16,442 nucleotides of DNA from Chloroflexota bacterium (GCA_030550295.1 JAUQPQ010000034.1:1-16442); one strand, 5' to 3'. Positions 7,053-14,458 are shown, numbered from the stretch's first letter. Notes: generated from the letters alone by a model not told the origin. Program-made: numbers and translations.

Positions 7053-8285
7053 TCATCGCGTGTTGGAGTTAACGGGCTCTATTGGCCCTCCTCCCCCCTC
7101 TCCTGGGTAGGAAGGAGTCTCCCCGGGAGCAGGTTGTGGAGGCGGGGCAGGCTCTATACTGGGCCCTCCTGTTATGATGGTGGCCAATAGGGAGCCATCT
7201 TCTCGGAGGATACCTTCTACTAAGGCCCATGCCCCTACTTGCGGTTCTACCATTATTGAGGTGTTCTCATCTGCCACCACCCGACGTCCTCCTATCTGGT
7301 AGGAGTGGCCTTGGATTTCCTCTACAGGGCCTATAAGGCTCATGTGGACCACCCCGGGCTCGGACGCCGATACGAAGTACGCTATTATGGCCTCGCCTTG
7401 GAGCTCTCCTTCCACCGTGACTATGGAGCCTGGTCTGATGGGCATTGGCCCGCCTTCGTACCACATTTCTGCCCTTGCTGTTGCCCCAGCGCCTCCTAGC
7501 ACTATCACCGTACCATCGGGCCCTTTCCTGAAGATGACTCTTTTCCCAGCCACCGATAACCCGTCCGAAAAAACTTTGGTGGCAACGCCTTGCAGGGTCA
7601 CGCGGAGCGTTCCCTCTGATAGGGCTAGGATGGACTCGGCCACCACGGCATCGTTTGGCCCAATGTAGCCGGTCACTTCCACTAAGGTTCCAACACCTAC
7701 CGGTTGACTGATCTTGGTCTCATCTGTCGTCTGTACGAAGCGGCCGCTGATGCGGTAACCGTTGGCTAGCACCTCCTGTATCCGTCCAGCCAGGGACACC
7801 CAGGTTTGGAGTTGGGGCATGGGGTATGCAGGCTCCCCTCCTGTGGCGCCTTCTTTCGTGGTCCCTTCTTTGGGGACAAGGGGAGCTGGGGCCTGGGGCC
7901 TAGGAATGGGGGGAAGAACGGTTCTCCCAGCGCCCCCGCTGTAGGCGAGCTCGGTGCCCAGCCATATGCCCAGGCCTATATTGGCGGCCAGGAGGAAGGC
8001 AGCGGCTGCCCTTAGGAAGGAGAGGTTGGAAAGGAGCCCCCAAGACCATCTGTGGGGCCACGACGTACGCTGCTGCAGATGGTCGAGGAGCGTCTGCCTA
8101 TGCTGACGGAACACCTGCGCCGGCGGGCTCTCCTCGCCTAGGGAGTAAATCTGCTGGGCTAGCTCCACCAAGGAGGAGAGCTCCTCCTGGGAGGCCGATG
8201 GGCCGGCCTCGGCGCGTAGCTCCGCGAGCAACTCCCTGCGCCACTGCTCTGGCATCTCTGGTCCATGGGCTGTTGGACGCTCCAT
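7053..8285 (-). CDS. Membrane-anchored DUF5666-repeat protein, probable anti-sigma factor
   Basis: A 410-residue single-pass membrane protein cotranscribed with the ECF sigma gene. The N-terminal 75 or so residues are charged and presumably cytosolic. A transmembrane helix lies at about 86-112 (from FLRAAAAFLLAANIG to GIWLG). A proline-rich linker follows, then three beta-rich repeats of the DUF5666 type (about 158-220, 224-305 and 310-370), with a Pro/Gly-rich tail. The repeats share the pattern 'GxVxxV...GxxV.V.....I....G..V.VxG'. The zinc-binding HxxxCxxC of ZAS anti-sigma factors is absent. Gene order and topology suggest an anti-sigma factor with an external sensor region, but this is inferred. 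ATG 8285 is preferred: AGGGGTGA lies about 6 bases upstream and the sigma stop (8287-8289) is one base away. GTG 8294 is the longer alternative. Confidence 0.8.
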   Translation of the reverse strand: MERPTAHGPEMPEQWRRELLAELRAEAGPSASQEELSSLVELAQQIYSLGEESPPAQVFRQHRQTLLDHLQQRTSWPHRWSWGLLSNLSFLRAAAAFLLAANIGLGIWLGTELAYSGGAGRTVLPPIPRPQAPAPLVPKEGTTKEGATGGEPAYPMPQLQTWVSLAGRIQEVLANGYRISGRFVQTTDETKISQPVGVGTLVEVTGYIGPNDAVVAESILALSEGTLRVTLQGVATKVFSDGLSVAGKRVIFRKGPDGTVIVLGGAGATARAEMWYEGGPMPIRPGSIVTVEGELQGEAIIAYFVSASEPGVVHMSLIGPVEEIQGHSYQIGGRRVVADENTSIMVEPQVGAWALVEGILREDGSLLATIITGGPSIEPAPPPQPAPGETPSYPGEGGGGPIEPVNSNTR

Positions 8286-8286
8286 C

Positions 8287-8889
8287 CTATTCACCCCTTG
8301 CTAAACGATCTCCCCCTTCAGGGGAGAGGAGTTGACGGAGGCGACAGAGGGCTCGAAACTGGAGCCCCCTTACAGCCTCCGGGCTTTTGTTGAGGGCTTT
8401 AGCTACCTCCACCAGGGGGAGGCCCACGAAGAACCTAAGGAGCAGGACAGCCTGCTGCTCTTCAGTGAGGGCGCGTAAAGCCATTTGTAGACTCATTCGG
8501 TTTGCCGTGGCCTCTGAAAAATCGTCGTCGGTGGGTCTGAGGATAGAAGAATTGGGAGGCCTCTGTTTTTGGTACTGGCGCCTCAGGTAGTCCACAGTGC
8601 GGTGGTGGGCTAGCCGGAAGATCCAGGCTGCCAGGGATATCTTTTGGGGGTCGTACCGGTCTATCTCTCGCAGCATGCTCAGGAAGACTTCTGAGGCCAC
8701 GTCGGCGGCTCCGTGGTGGTCACCTATTCGGCGGAAGGCATAAGTGTAAACTTGGGGGTACCAGTGCATGTAGAATCGGTCCCAGGCTTGGGGGTGGCGT
8801 GCCTTGAGGCCGGGCACCAGTAGCTCATGGTCGTGCGTGGGTTCAGACGGCACGTCTTCAGTCATTTTATAAGTCGTCACCACGTCCAT
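8287..8889 (-). CDS. ECF-type RNA polymerase sigma-70 factor
   Basis: Alternative sigma factor of the extracytoplasmic-function class, 200 residues. Region 2 spans about residues 36-105 (WDRFYMHWYPQVYTYAFRR, the DVASEVFLSM helix, and the -10-binding WIFRLAHHRTVDYLRR). Region 4 spans about 133-187 (ALTEEQQAVLLLRFFVGLP, then the helix-turn-helix EVAKALNKSPEAVRGLQFRAL). Its C-terminus ends right after region 4, so no extra sensor domain is fused. The following gene, one base away, encodes a membrane-anchored DUF5666 protein that probably holds it inactive. ATG 8889 is the longest start. Residue 9 (ATG 8865) and GTG 8883 are alternatives, and none has a clear Shine-Dalgarno sequence. The divergent DinB-operon gene starts 125 bases upstream. 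Confidence 0.93.
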   Translation of the reverse strand: MDVVTTYKMTEDVPSEPTHDHELLVPGLKARHPQAWDRFYMHWYPQVYTYAFRRIGDHHGAADVASEVFLSMLREIDRYDPQKISLAAWIFRLAHHRTVDYLRRQYQKQRPPNSSILRPTDDDFSEATANRMSLQMALRALTEEQQAVLLLRFFVGLPLVEVAKALNKSPEAVRGLQFRALCRLRQLLSPEGGDRLARGE

Positions 8890-8977
8890 ATGTTAATCCG
8901 TTGGTGATAGCCGTTTCGTTATGGTGGCGGACTCTACATTTTGGAGGGCTAAGAGCTTAAAGCTGCCGGTGGGGGTT

Positions 8978-9004
8978 TTGCCAAGGGGCGCTAGAAGCTA
9001 TCAT
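8978..9004 (+). promoter_or_regulatory. Candidate promoter of the dinB-sucD-ferredoxin-epimerase operon
   Basis: TTGCCA (8978-8983) and TATCAT (8999-9004) match the -35 and -10 boxes at five and four of six bases, with a short 15-base spacer. ATG 9015 follows after 10 bases, implying a leader of only 3-4 bases. AAGGG lies directly against the ATG, too close to act as a ribosome binding site. The 125-base divergent gap also carries an 11-bp palindrome (AGCTTAAAGCT, about 8955-8965). Confidence 0.4.
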
Positions 9005-9014
9005 TCGTAAGGGC

Positions 9015-10028
9015 ATGCCTCTTCCCCAGGTGATGGCCGCCATAAAGGACCTGCGCGAGGCGCGCAGGGAGCTTCTGCGTCTGGTAGACTCCCTATCGCC
9101 TGAAGACTGGTACCGGTACGTTCCTTACGGGGAGTGGACAATAAAAGATGTAATAGCCCACCTGGTAGGAGACATGAGTCCCGGTGGTGCCGGCCTTATC
9201 CTGGCAGGTGTCCTGACGCCAGAGTTCATCATGGGCACAGCCGAGTTTGTGAACCGCCGGGCATGGAATGCCAAGATCGTAGCTGAGAGGGCCCGCCTGA
9301 CCCCCGCTGACCTACGCCAGATGCTCTATCATGCCCACGACCGCTTCATCGCTGCTGCAAGGCGCATCTCACGGCGTCATCTGGAGGTCTTGGAGCTACC
9401 TGTGCCCATGGGGCCAGGCTATACCCTTAAGGTAGAGGACTGGCTATGGGCAGGTTACCACTACCGTCTCCACGCCGATGACGTCCGCCGTGCCCTTCGA
9501 GAGAGCTGGGCGCCCGAGCCCCTTACCTTCCTGCCCGAGGTGGAGGCCCTCTTCCCTAAGCTCTGGCGCTATCGGGATGGCTTCCTCAGGGCGGTATACT
9601 CGGTGGCCGATGACGCTTGGGACGAACCCTGCCCCTCTTGCCCTGGATGGAGCTACCGGGACGTGGTGGCCCACGTTGCCAGCAATGAGACGCGTGCCCA
9701 TTTGCGCCTGCGCTTCTGCTTAGGGGAGATAGGCCTGCAGGAGCTGGCCCCCTTGGAAGATGTAGACGGTTGGAACCAGAAGCAGGTAGAGGCCCGTAGG
9801 GACAGGGAGGTGTGCGAGCTGGTAGACGAGTTAGCGCGGGGACGCTATGAAACTTTAACCCTTCTTTCCCGACTTGCGAAAGATCACTTGGAGATGGAGG
9901 TGCCGTTGCCAAGGGGACGTACCATGCCCCTTCTCGATTACATAGGGCGGCTGGGGCCCCATGAGGCTGAGCATGCCGGCCATTTGGTATCGGCCAGCCG
10001 GGCCCGCCGACTAGGGAGGTCGAAATGA
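9015..10028 (+). CDS. Tandem DinB-like / maleylpyruvate-isomerase-type metal-binding protein
   Basis: A 337-residue protein built from two DinB-like four-helix bundles in tandem. This superfamily includes metal-dependent thiol-S-transferases and mycothiol-dependent isomerases. Domain 1 (about residues 1-175) has His49 in KDVIAHLVGD and His149/His153 in YHYRLHADD. Domain 2 (about 185-330) has CPGWSYRDVVAHVASNE with His220 and PHEAEHAGHL with His316 and His320. Each half therefore keeps the three-histidine metal site, one His in the first helix block and a pair late in the domain. The shared 'W..(K/R)DV(I/V)AH(L/V)' block points to internal duplication. Reaction and substrate are unknown. It opens a four-gene operon; its TGA overlaps the ATG of the succinate-CoA ligase gene. 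Confidence 0.82.
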   Translation: MPLPQVMAAIKDLREARRELLRLVDSLSPEDWYRYVPYGEWTIKDVIAHLVGDMSPGGAGLILAGVLTPEFIMGTAEFVNRRAWNAKIVAERARLTPADLRQMLYHAHDRFIAAARRISRRHLEVLELPVPMGPGYTLKVEDWLWAGYHYRLHADDVRRALRESWAPEPLTFLPEVEALFPKLWRYRDGFLRAVYSVADDAWDEPCPSCPGWSYRDVVAHVASNETRAHLRLRFCLGEIGLQELAPLEDVDGWNQKQVEARRDREVCELVDELARGRYETLTLLSRLAKDHLEMEVPLPRGRTMPLLDYIGRLGPHEAEHAGHLVSASRARRLGRSK

Positions 10029-10909
10029 GCATCTTGGTAGACCGGAATACTAGGGTGCTAGTTCAGGGGATCACTGGCAGGGAGGGGTCTTTCCAGACGC
10101 GGCGCTGCATAGAATACGGCACGAAGGTGGTAGCTGGGGTCACCCCTGGCCGGGGTGGGGAGGAGCTGGACGGGGTACCCATCTTTGACACGGTGAGAGA
10201 GGCGGTAGCTAACACCGGGGCCAATTGCTCCCTCATCTTTGTCCCTGCTCCCTTTGCTGCCGATGCCATTCTGGAGGCGGCATACGCCGAGATACCTCTC
10301 ATCGTTTGTATCACCGAAGGGATACCGGCCTTAGACATGGTGCGTGTGAGGCGCTACCTGCGGGACTCCGGGATTCGCCTCATCGGCCCCAATTGCCCAG
10401 GGGTGATCACGCCGGGACAGGCTAGGGTGGGCATTATGCCAGGAGACGTATTCACGCCAGGGATGGTAGGCGTCATATCTCGCTCGGGGACTTTGGTGTA
10501 TGAGGCGGTAGCGCAGCTTACTGCCCTAGGGATAGGCCAGAGCACGTGTGTAGGCGTAGGGGGTGACCCGGTGATAGGGACTACGCCGCTAGATGCCATG
10601 CGCCTTTTCGCCCAAGACCCTGATACTAAGGCCGTAGTCTTTATTGGCGAGATAGGGGGCACCTTCGAGCAAGAGGTGGCCGAGTTCATCGGTAAGGGGC
10701 TCCACAAGCCGGTAATCGCCTTCGTCGCTGGCGCCACTGCGCCTCCGGGGAGGCGGATGGGCCACGCCGGTGCCATCATCGTGGGGGAGGCAGGGACTGC
10801 CCAGGCCAAGAAGCGCGCTCTGGCGCAGGCAGGGGCGGTGGTGGTGGATAGCCCCGCGCAGATAGGGCTCACCACCCGACGGGTCTTGCAAGAGAGAGGG
10901 ATTATCTGA
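10025..10909 (+). CDS. sucD: Succinate-CoA ligase (ADP-forming) alpha subunit
   Basis: Alpha subunit of succinyl-CoA synthetase, which interconverts succinyl-CoA and succinate with ATP formation in the TCA cycle; 294 residues, the family's normal length. Seen in order: the CoA-binding Rossmann part (VLVQGITGREGSFQT, VVAGVTPGRGG), then IGPNCPGVITPGQARVGIMP, then SRSGTLVYEAVAQLT, and the phosphorylated histidine His247 in RMGHAGAII. Glu in FIGEIGG probably supports the phosphohistidine. The start ATG overlaps the previous stop (ATGA) and has AGGGAGGT 5 bases upstream. The beta subunit (sucC), commonly directly upstream, is missing: a DinB-like gene takes its place. Malate-CoA ligase subunits look very similar and cannot be excluded from sequence alone. 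Confidence 0.93.
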   Translation: MSILVDRNTRVLVQGITGREGSFQTRRCIEYGTKVVAGVTPGRGGEELDGVPIFDTVREAVANTGANCSLIFVPAPFAADAILEAAYAEIPLIVCITEGIPALDMVRVRRYLRDSGIRLIGPNCPGVITPGQARVGIMPGDVFTPGMVGVISRSGTLVYEAVAQLTALGIGQSTCVGVGGDPVIGTTPLDAMRLFAQDPDTKAVVFIGEIGGTFEQEVAEFIGKGLHKPVIAFVAGATAPPGRRMGHAGAIIVGEAGTAQAKKRALAQAGAVVVDSPAQIGLTTRRVLQERGII

Positions 10910-10966
10910 AGAGGCCAGGGAGGCTTGCCCTACAAAAGGTGCAAGGTTTAGACTGCAAGGGAGAGG

Positions 10967-11443
10967 ATGGCTTACAAGATCTTAGAGTGGTGCATAGGGT
11001 GTACGGCCTGTACCAAGCGTTGCCCCACTGAGGCGATATCTGGGACGCGGAACAGTCTCCACGTCATAGACCCGAAGAAGTGTATCGATTGCGGGGCCTG
11101 TGGTGTAGTCTGCCCAGTGGAGTGCATAGCTGATGAGGAGGGAGACATCTGTAAGGGGTTCCCACGCAGGGAGTGGCCCCGGGCCTACGTAATTGAGGAG
11201 AACTGCATCGGCTCTGGCTGCGAGCAGTGCATTAACATATGTCCCTTCCAGGCTCTCTACCTGGATACCTCTGGCGAGAGGGTGGGGGATTTCTACGGAG
11301 TGGCGACGGTCATCGAGCGAAGGTGCACCGGTTGCCGGCTGTGTGAGGACGTGTGTAACTGGGGCGCCATCTATATAGATCCGCCGCGTGAGGCCCTAAA
11401 GAAGAAGCTGTACGAGCCGATAGAGGCTGTCCCTTCTTCCTGA
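10967..11443 (+). CDS. Polyferredoxin with four 4Fe-4S motifs
   Basis: Small cytosolic electron carrier, 158 residues, with sixteen motif cysteines in four groups: Cys9-12-15-19, Cys39-42-45-49, a third starting ENCIGSGCEQC, and a fourth starting RRCTGC. The first, second and fourth follow CxxCxxCxxxC. The third has four residues between its first two cysteines. Groups one and two, and groups three and four, would each form one ferredoxin fold, giving up to four clusters. Two further cysteines (53, in CPVEC, and 62) are extra. The physiological partner is unknown; ferredoxin-linked 2-oxoacid or CoA-ester chemistry would fit the neighbouring sucD, by inference. ATG 10967 has AAGGGAGAGG directly upstream. 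A weak promoter-like pair (TTGCCC 10925-10930, TAGACT 10949-10954, spacer 18) lies in the 57-base gap after sucD. Confidence 0.9.
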   Translation: MAYKILEWCIGCTACTKRCPTEAISGTRNSLHVIDPKKCIDCGACGVVCPVECIADEEGDICKGFPRREWPRAYVIEENCIGSGCEQCINICPFQALYLDTSGERVGDFYGVATVIERRCTGCRLCEDVCNWGAIYIDPPREALKKKLYEPIEAVPSS

Positions 11444-11456
11444 AAGGGAGGCGGTA

Positions 11457-12353
11457 GTGAACGTAGCGGTGACTGGGGCCACCGGGCTTATCGGATCTGC
11501 CTTGGTGGCAGCCCTGGAGGCGCGAGGCCATCAGGTGGTGCGTCTGGTGAGGCGCGCCCCTAAGTTTCCCACTGATCGGCACTTTGATCCCCTCGTAAGC
11601 GCCCTAGATGAGGGCGCCTTAGAGGGGTTTGATGCGGTGATCCATCTGGCTGGGGAGACGATAGCCCAGCGCTGGACGAAAGGGGCCAAGGAGCGCATAT
11701 GGCGGAGCCGAGTAGTAGGGGCCCACATGTTGGTGCGGGCCATATCAAAACTCGAGCGCCGCCCCAAGGTGTTCATCTCAGCCTCGGCAGTGGGATATTA
11801 CGGCCCTCGTGACGACGAGGTGATCACCGAAGAGGAGGGACCTGGTACGGGGTTTTTGGCCCGCCTCTGTCAAGAGTGGGAAGAGGCGACGGCTGCTGCT
11901 AGTCAGCTTGGGGTTAGGGTGGCGGTTGCGCGCCTAGGGATAGTGCTGAGTGCTAAGGGTGGCGCTTTGGGCCGCATGTTGCCCTTATTCCGTCGGGGGC
12001 TTGGGGCCGTTTTGGGCTCGGGGGAACAGTATGTGAGCTGGGTAGCCATCGATGACGTCGTTGATGCCTTCCTCTGGCTTTTAGAGAGGGAAGATATGTC
12101 TGGCCCCTTCAACGTCACAGCGCCGGAGCCGGTGCGGTTTAAGGAGTTGGCGCAGACCTTGGCGAGGGTGCTAGGACGTCCGGCCTTCCTCCGGGTTCCC
12201 GCCCCCCTTTTGCTCCTCCTAATGGGGGAGATGGCCAAAGAGGCCCTCCTCTCTGGGCAGAGGGTGGTGCCACAGAGGCTCACATCGGCAGGGTTCCAGT
12301 TCCGTTTTCCTCAGCTGGAGGGGGCCCTGCGGCACCTTCTGGGCCAGCCCTAG
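11457..12353 (+). CDS. TIGR01777-type NAD(P)-dependent epimerase (SDR39U1/YfcH family)
   Basis: Atypical short-chain dehydrogenase of the TIGR01777 family, 298 residues. The nucleotide-binding loop GATGLIG is at residues 7-13 in the first beta-alpha unit. The family hallmarks follow: VIHLAGETIAQRW, SASAVGYYGPR with the active-site Tyr, the FLARLCQEWEEA helix, and the C-terminal DUF1731-like part with NVTAPEPVRFKEL and the LTSAGFQFRFP motif. Biochemical function is not established for most members; bacterial relatives are linked to cell-division phenotypes, and the human homologue is SDR39U1. GTG 11457 has AGGGAGG 6 bases upstream and starts 13 bases after the ferredoxin stop. The stop TAG lies inside a CTAG that also supplies the stop of the opposing glycosyltransferase, so the genes overlap by 4 bases. 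Confidence 0.92.
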   Translation: MNVAVTGATGLIGSALVAALEARGHQVVRLVRRAPKFPTDRHFDPLVSALDEGALEGFDAVIHLAGETIAQRWTKGAKERIWRSRVVGAHMLVRAISKLERRPKVFISASAVGYYGPRDDEVITEEEGPGTGFLARLCQEWEEATAAASQLGVRVAVARLGIVLSAKGGALGRMLPLFRRGLGAVLGSGEQYVSWVAIDDVVDAFLWLLEREDMSGPFNVTAPEPVRFKELAQTLARVLGRPAFLRVPAPLLLLLMGEMAKEALLSGQRVVPQRLTSAGFQFRFPQLEGALRHLLGQP

Positions 12354-13441
12354 GCAGCCCTCTTCTCCACTATCTCGTACACCTTCTCTGTCTCTTGGGC
12401 AGCTTTCTCCCAAGTGAATTGGGCTGCCCGCCGCAGCCCGGCTTCCACAAGGCTGCGTCGGAGGGCACCGTTAGTGATCACCTCTTCCATGGCCTGGGCC
12501 AGGGCGACGTGGTCTGTAGGTGGCACCACCAGGGCCGCATCCCCTACCACCTCGGGAAGGGAGCCGGCACTACTAACGATGACAGGGCAACTGCAGGCCA
12601 TGGCCTCTAGGGGTGGGAAGCCAAAGCCCTCGTACAGGGAGGGGAAGACGAAACATTCGGCGCCGGAGTAGTAGAAGGGCAGCTCTTCCTCCGCCACAAA
12701 CCCGGCGAATATGACGTCGCCCTCCAGCTCCAGGCGGTTGATGGCCTGTAAGGTCTCTTGGCGGAAAGACGCTTCTCTTCCGCCAGAAGCGCCTACCTTT
12801 AGCAGCTTGAGGTTGCGCATACGTCTGTTCCTCTCCTTTAGGAGCTTGAAGGCGCGCAGGAGAGTGGTCAGGTTCTTGCGGGGGTGCTCCGAGCCTACGA
12901 AGAGGACGTAAGGCTCATCTAGAGGCCTCCCCTCTCTAGGGCGGAACAAGGAATGGTCTATGCCGTGGTAGACCACAAAGATGCGCTCCTCTGGGATACC
13001 TAGGTGGGCGATGAGGTCTCTCTTGGTGGTGTGGGAGATGGCGATGATCGCTAGGGCCTTCCTGATGCCAGCGTAATCCATGTGCAGGTAGAGGCGGTCG
13101 CGCAGGTTGGGGCGGTGGATGAAGACGGCATAGCCCTTCAGATCGAAGTAGCGGATGAGGTCGTGCACAGTGATGACGTAGGGCTTCCCCAGGAAGAGGG
13201 CATACCGCCCCATATGGTGGTTGGGGAAGTGAATGGCATCGTTTAGGCCTCGCAGCAGGCGTAAAAAGGCCAAGTCTTCCCTAATGCTGCGCAAGGAAGT
13301 GCAGCTGAGAAGGGGGACGTTGAACAGCTCTGCTACCCGCTGGTAGATATCGGTAAAGATCTTGGGGACCCGCAGATGAGGAGCCAACTTCTGGGAGTAA
13401 AGGTCCATAGAACCTCGGCCGATGGTGACTAAGAACGTCAT
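12350..13441 (-). CDS. Glycosyltransferase family 4 (GT-B fold)
   Basis: Retaining glycosyltransferase that moves a sugar from a nucleotide-sugar to a growing surface glycan or lipid-linked oligosaccharide; 363 residues. The N-terminal acceptor domain holds VITVHDL. The C-terminal donor domain starts near residue 180 (VLFVGSEHPRKNL) and contains IFAGFVAEEELPFYYSGAE and the E-x7-E motif EGFGFPPLE, followed by AMACSCPVIVS. The pattern 'SEHPRKNL ... SLYEGFGFPPLEAMA' is typical of mannosyl- or rhamnosyltransferase-like GT4 enzymes, but donor specificity cannot be told. ATG 13441 is preceded by GGAGGTGAT, an exact match to the 16S anti-Shine-Dalgarno, 6 bases away. It is second in a GT2-GT4 pair, 43 bases after GT2, with a weak hairpin between them. 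It probably acts at the inner face of the membrane. Confidence 0.92.
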   Translation of the reverse strand: MTFLVTIGRGSMDLYSQKLAPHLRVPKIFTDIYQRVAELFNVPLLSCTSLRSIREDLAFLRLLRGLNDAIHFPNHHMGRYALFLGKPYVITVHDLIRYFDLKGYAVFIHRPNLRDRLYLHMDYAGIRKALAIIAISHTTKRDLIAHLGIPEERIFVVYHGIDHSLFRPREGRPLDEPYVLFVGSEHPRKNLTTLLRAFKLLKERNRRMRNLKLLKVGASGGREASFRQETLQAINRLELEGDVIFAGFVAEEELPFYYSGAECFVFPSLYEGFGFPPLEAMACSCPVIVSSAGSLPEVVGDAALVVPPTDHVALAQAMEEVITNGALRRSLVEAGLRRAAQFTWEKAAQETEKVYEIVEKRAA

Positions 13442-13460
13442 ACCCTATCACCTCCCGTCT

Positions 13461-13485
13461 TAAAAAATGGGCTCCTGGAGGGAGC
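13461..13485 (-). terminator. Weak intrinsic terminator or attenuator between GT2 and GT4
   Basis: On the minus strand, directly at the GT2 stop, GCTCC and GGAGC (13485-13481 and 13475-13471) form a 5-bp stem with a 5-base loop, followed after three bases by T6 (13467-13462). The arrangement is that of an intrinsic terminator, but the short stem suggests partial read-through. GT4 would then be expressed less than GT2, or condition-dependently. Confidence 0.35.
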
Positions 13486-14411
13486 TAACCCTTGCGGGCA
13501 GCCCTAAGGCCTTTCTCCCAAAGAAGGCCAGACTTCTGGATGGCCTTAAGAAGGGTCAGCAGCAAAGCCGATTGCACGGCTAGGGGGATATCTCGCCATT
13601 GGAGGCGCCGGGGCCACACATATCCATCCCGCCGCTGGAGCAGGGCCGAATAAGGGTTGGGCCCTTCCAGGGCAGCTAAGCTACGGCCATAACGGAAGTT
13701 GCGTCGCCAGATTTGACGGAGGCTGTCCGGTTCCCGATGGTATATCGCCCGGGGCAAGATCCCAACGCGTTGCGTCCTCTTCCTGGCCTCTAAGTAGATG
13801 ATGGCGTGGTCATGATGGATCACCCTTTTTCGCACTTCCGGGGGAATAGCCCTAATAGCCTCTAGGAGGAGGGAGCGGCGGAAGAGGCGTGGCAAAACGG
13901 TGCCTGTAAGGGGATCTAGCGAGTCGCTGTCTATGTAGCGGTGGATAAGACGACGGTGGGCGGAAAATAACTTCTGCCAGAAGTTGCGGGCAGGAAGAGA
14001 CAGCTCTTCCAGCACCAGCATGTCATAGCCTTCCCCCTCCATGAGATGAACCCCCCTCTCCAAGGCGGTCGGCTCAAGGACCTGGTCAGCGTCCAGAAGG
14101 AGGACGAACTCCCCCTGGGATGCTAAAATGCCCTCTACCCGCGCTGCCAGAAGGCCTCCTTTTGCTTCCATTACCTTGGCCCCATGGGCACGGGCTATCT
14201 CCACCGTGCCATCACGGGAGCCGCCATCTACCACTATCACCTCCCAGTGGGGATAGCTCTGGCGCCGGACAGAATACAGACATCCTGCAACGGTCGAGGC
14301 AGCGTTGAGGGTGGGTATAGTTATGGAGACCTGGCCTCTGTGGTAACCTCCCTGTGCAGACTCTGAGGCGTTGGCAGGCATGCTGTCGCCGCTATGAAGA
14401 TAGGAGACCAC
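13485..14411 (-). CDS. Glycosyltransferase family 2 (GT-A fold)
   Basis: Inverting glycosyltransferase of the GT2 family, 308 residues. The GT-A domain covers about residues 28-225: SITIPTLNAASTVAGCL, VIVVDGGSRDGTVEIA (nucleotide-sugar binding), and the DxD-type metal motif in LLLDADQVLEP. A basic, amphipathic C-terminal region follows, without an evident multi-helix membrane domain, so the enzyme may sit peripherally on the membrane. Acceptor and donor are unknown. GTG 14411 is supported by GGTGGTGAT, one mismatch from the ideal ribosome binding site, 6 bases upstream. ATG 14381 is an internal alternative. The frame stays open well upstream of 14411 but offers no better start. It has its own promoter and is followed by a GT4 gene, as expected for a small surface-glycan operon. 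Confidence 0.9.
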   Translation of the reverse strand: MVSYLHSGDSMPANASESAQGGYHRGQVSITIPTLNAASTVAGCLYSVRRQSYPHWEVIVVDGGSRDGTVEIARAHGAKVMEAKGGLLAARVEGILASQGEFVLLLDADQVLEPTALERGVHLMEGEGYDMLVLEELSLPARNFWQKLFSAHRRLIHRYIDSDSLDPLTGTVLPRLFRRSLLLEAIRAIPPEVRKRVIHHDHAIIYLEARKRTQRVGILPRAIYHREPDSLRQIWRRNFRYGRSLAALEGPNPYSALLQRRDGYVWPRRLQWRDIPLAVQSALLLTLLKAIQKSGLLWEKGLRAARKG

Positions 14412-14418
14412 CGGAACA

Positions 14419-14451
14419 TCACCACCCTTCTCCTCCTCTGCATAGCTCCAT
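14419..14451 (-). other. Possible 10-codon leader ORF ahead of GT2
   Basis: ATG (14451-14449) opens a 10-codon frame, MELCRGGEGW, ending in TGA 14421-14419. Its ATG starts eight bases after the -10 box of the GT2 promoter, so the transcript would be nearly leaderless for this frame. Its stop lies inside the GGTGGTGAT ribosome binding site of GT2. Translational coupling is possible, but a frame this short can arise by chance. Confidence 0.25.
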
Positions 14452-14458
14452 AAATTGC

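Noticed and set aside
8890..9014. ECF-type autoregulatory promoter upstream of the sigma gene
   Set aside because: A GAAAC is present on the minus strand, but no matching -10 at a proper spacing could be found, so it was not called.
9586..10032. 148-codon open frame antisense to the DinB-like gene
   Set aside because: It is a proline- and arginine-rich shadow that overlaps a well-supported operon gene.
10354..10875. 173-codon open frame antisense to sucD
   Set aside because: It is a shadow of the succinate-CoA ligase gene; its composition is dominated by Pro, Ala and Thr, as expected from the reverse strand.
10910..10966. Possible internal promoter and TGCAAGG direct repeat before the ferredoxin gene
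   Set aside because: Both elements match weakly and the gap is short. The simpler reading is one operon with a normal ribosome binding site.
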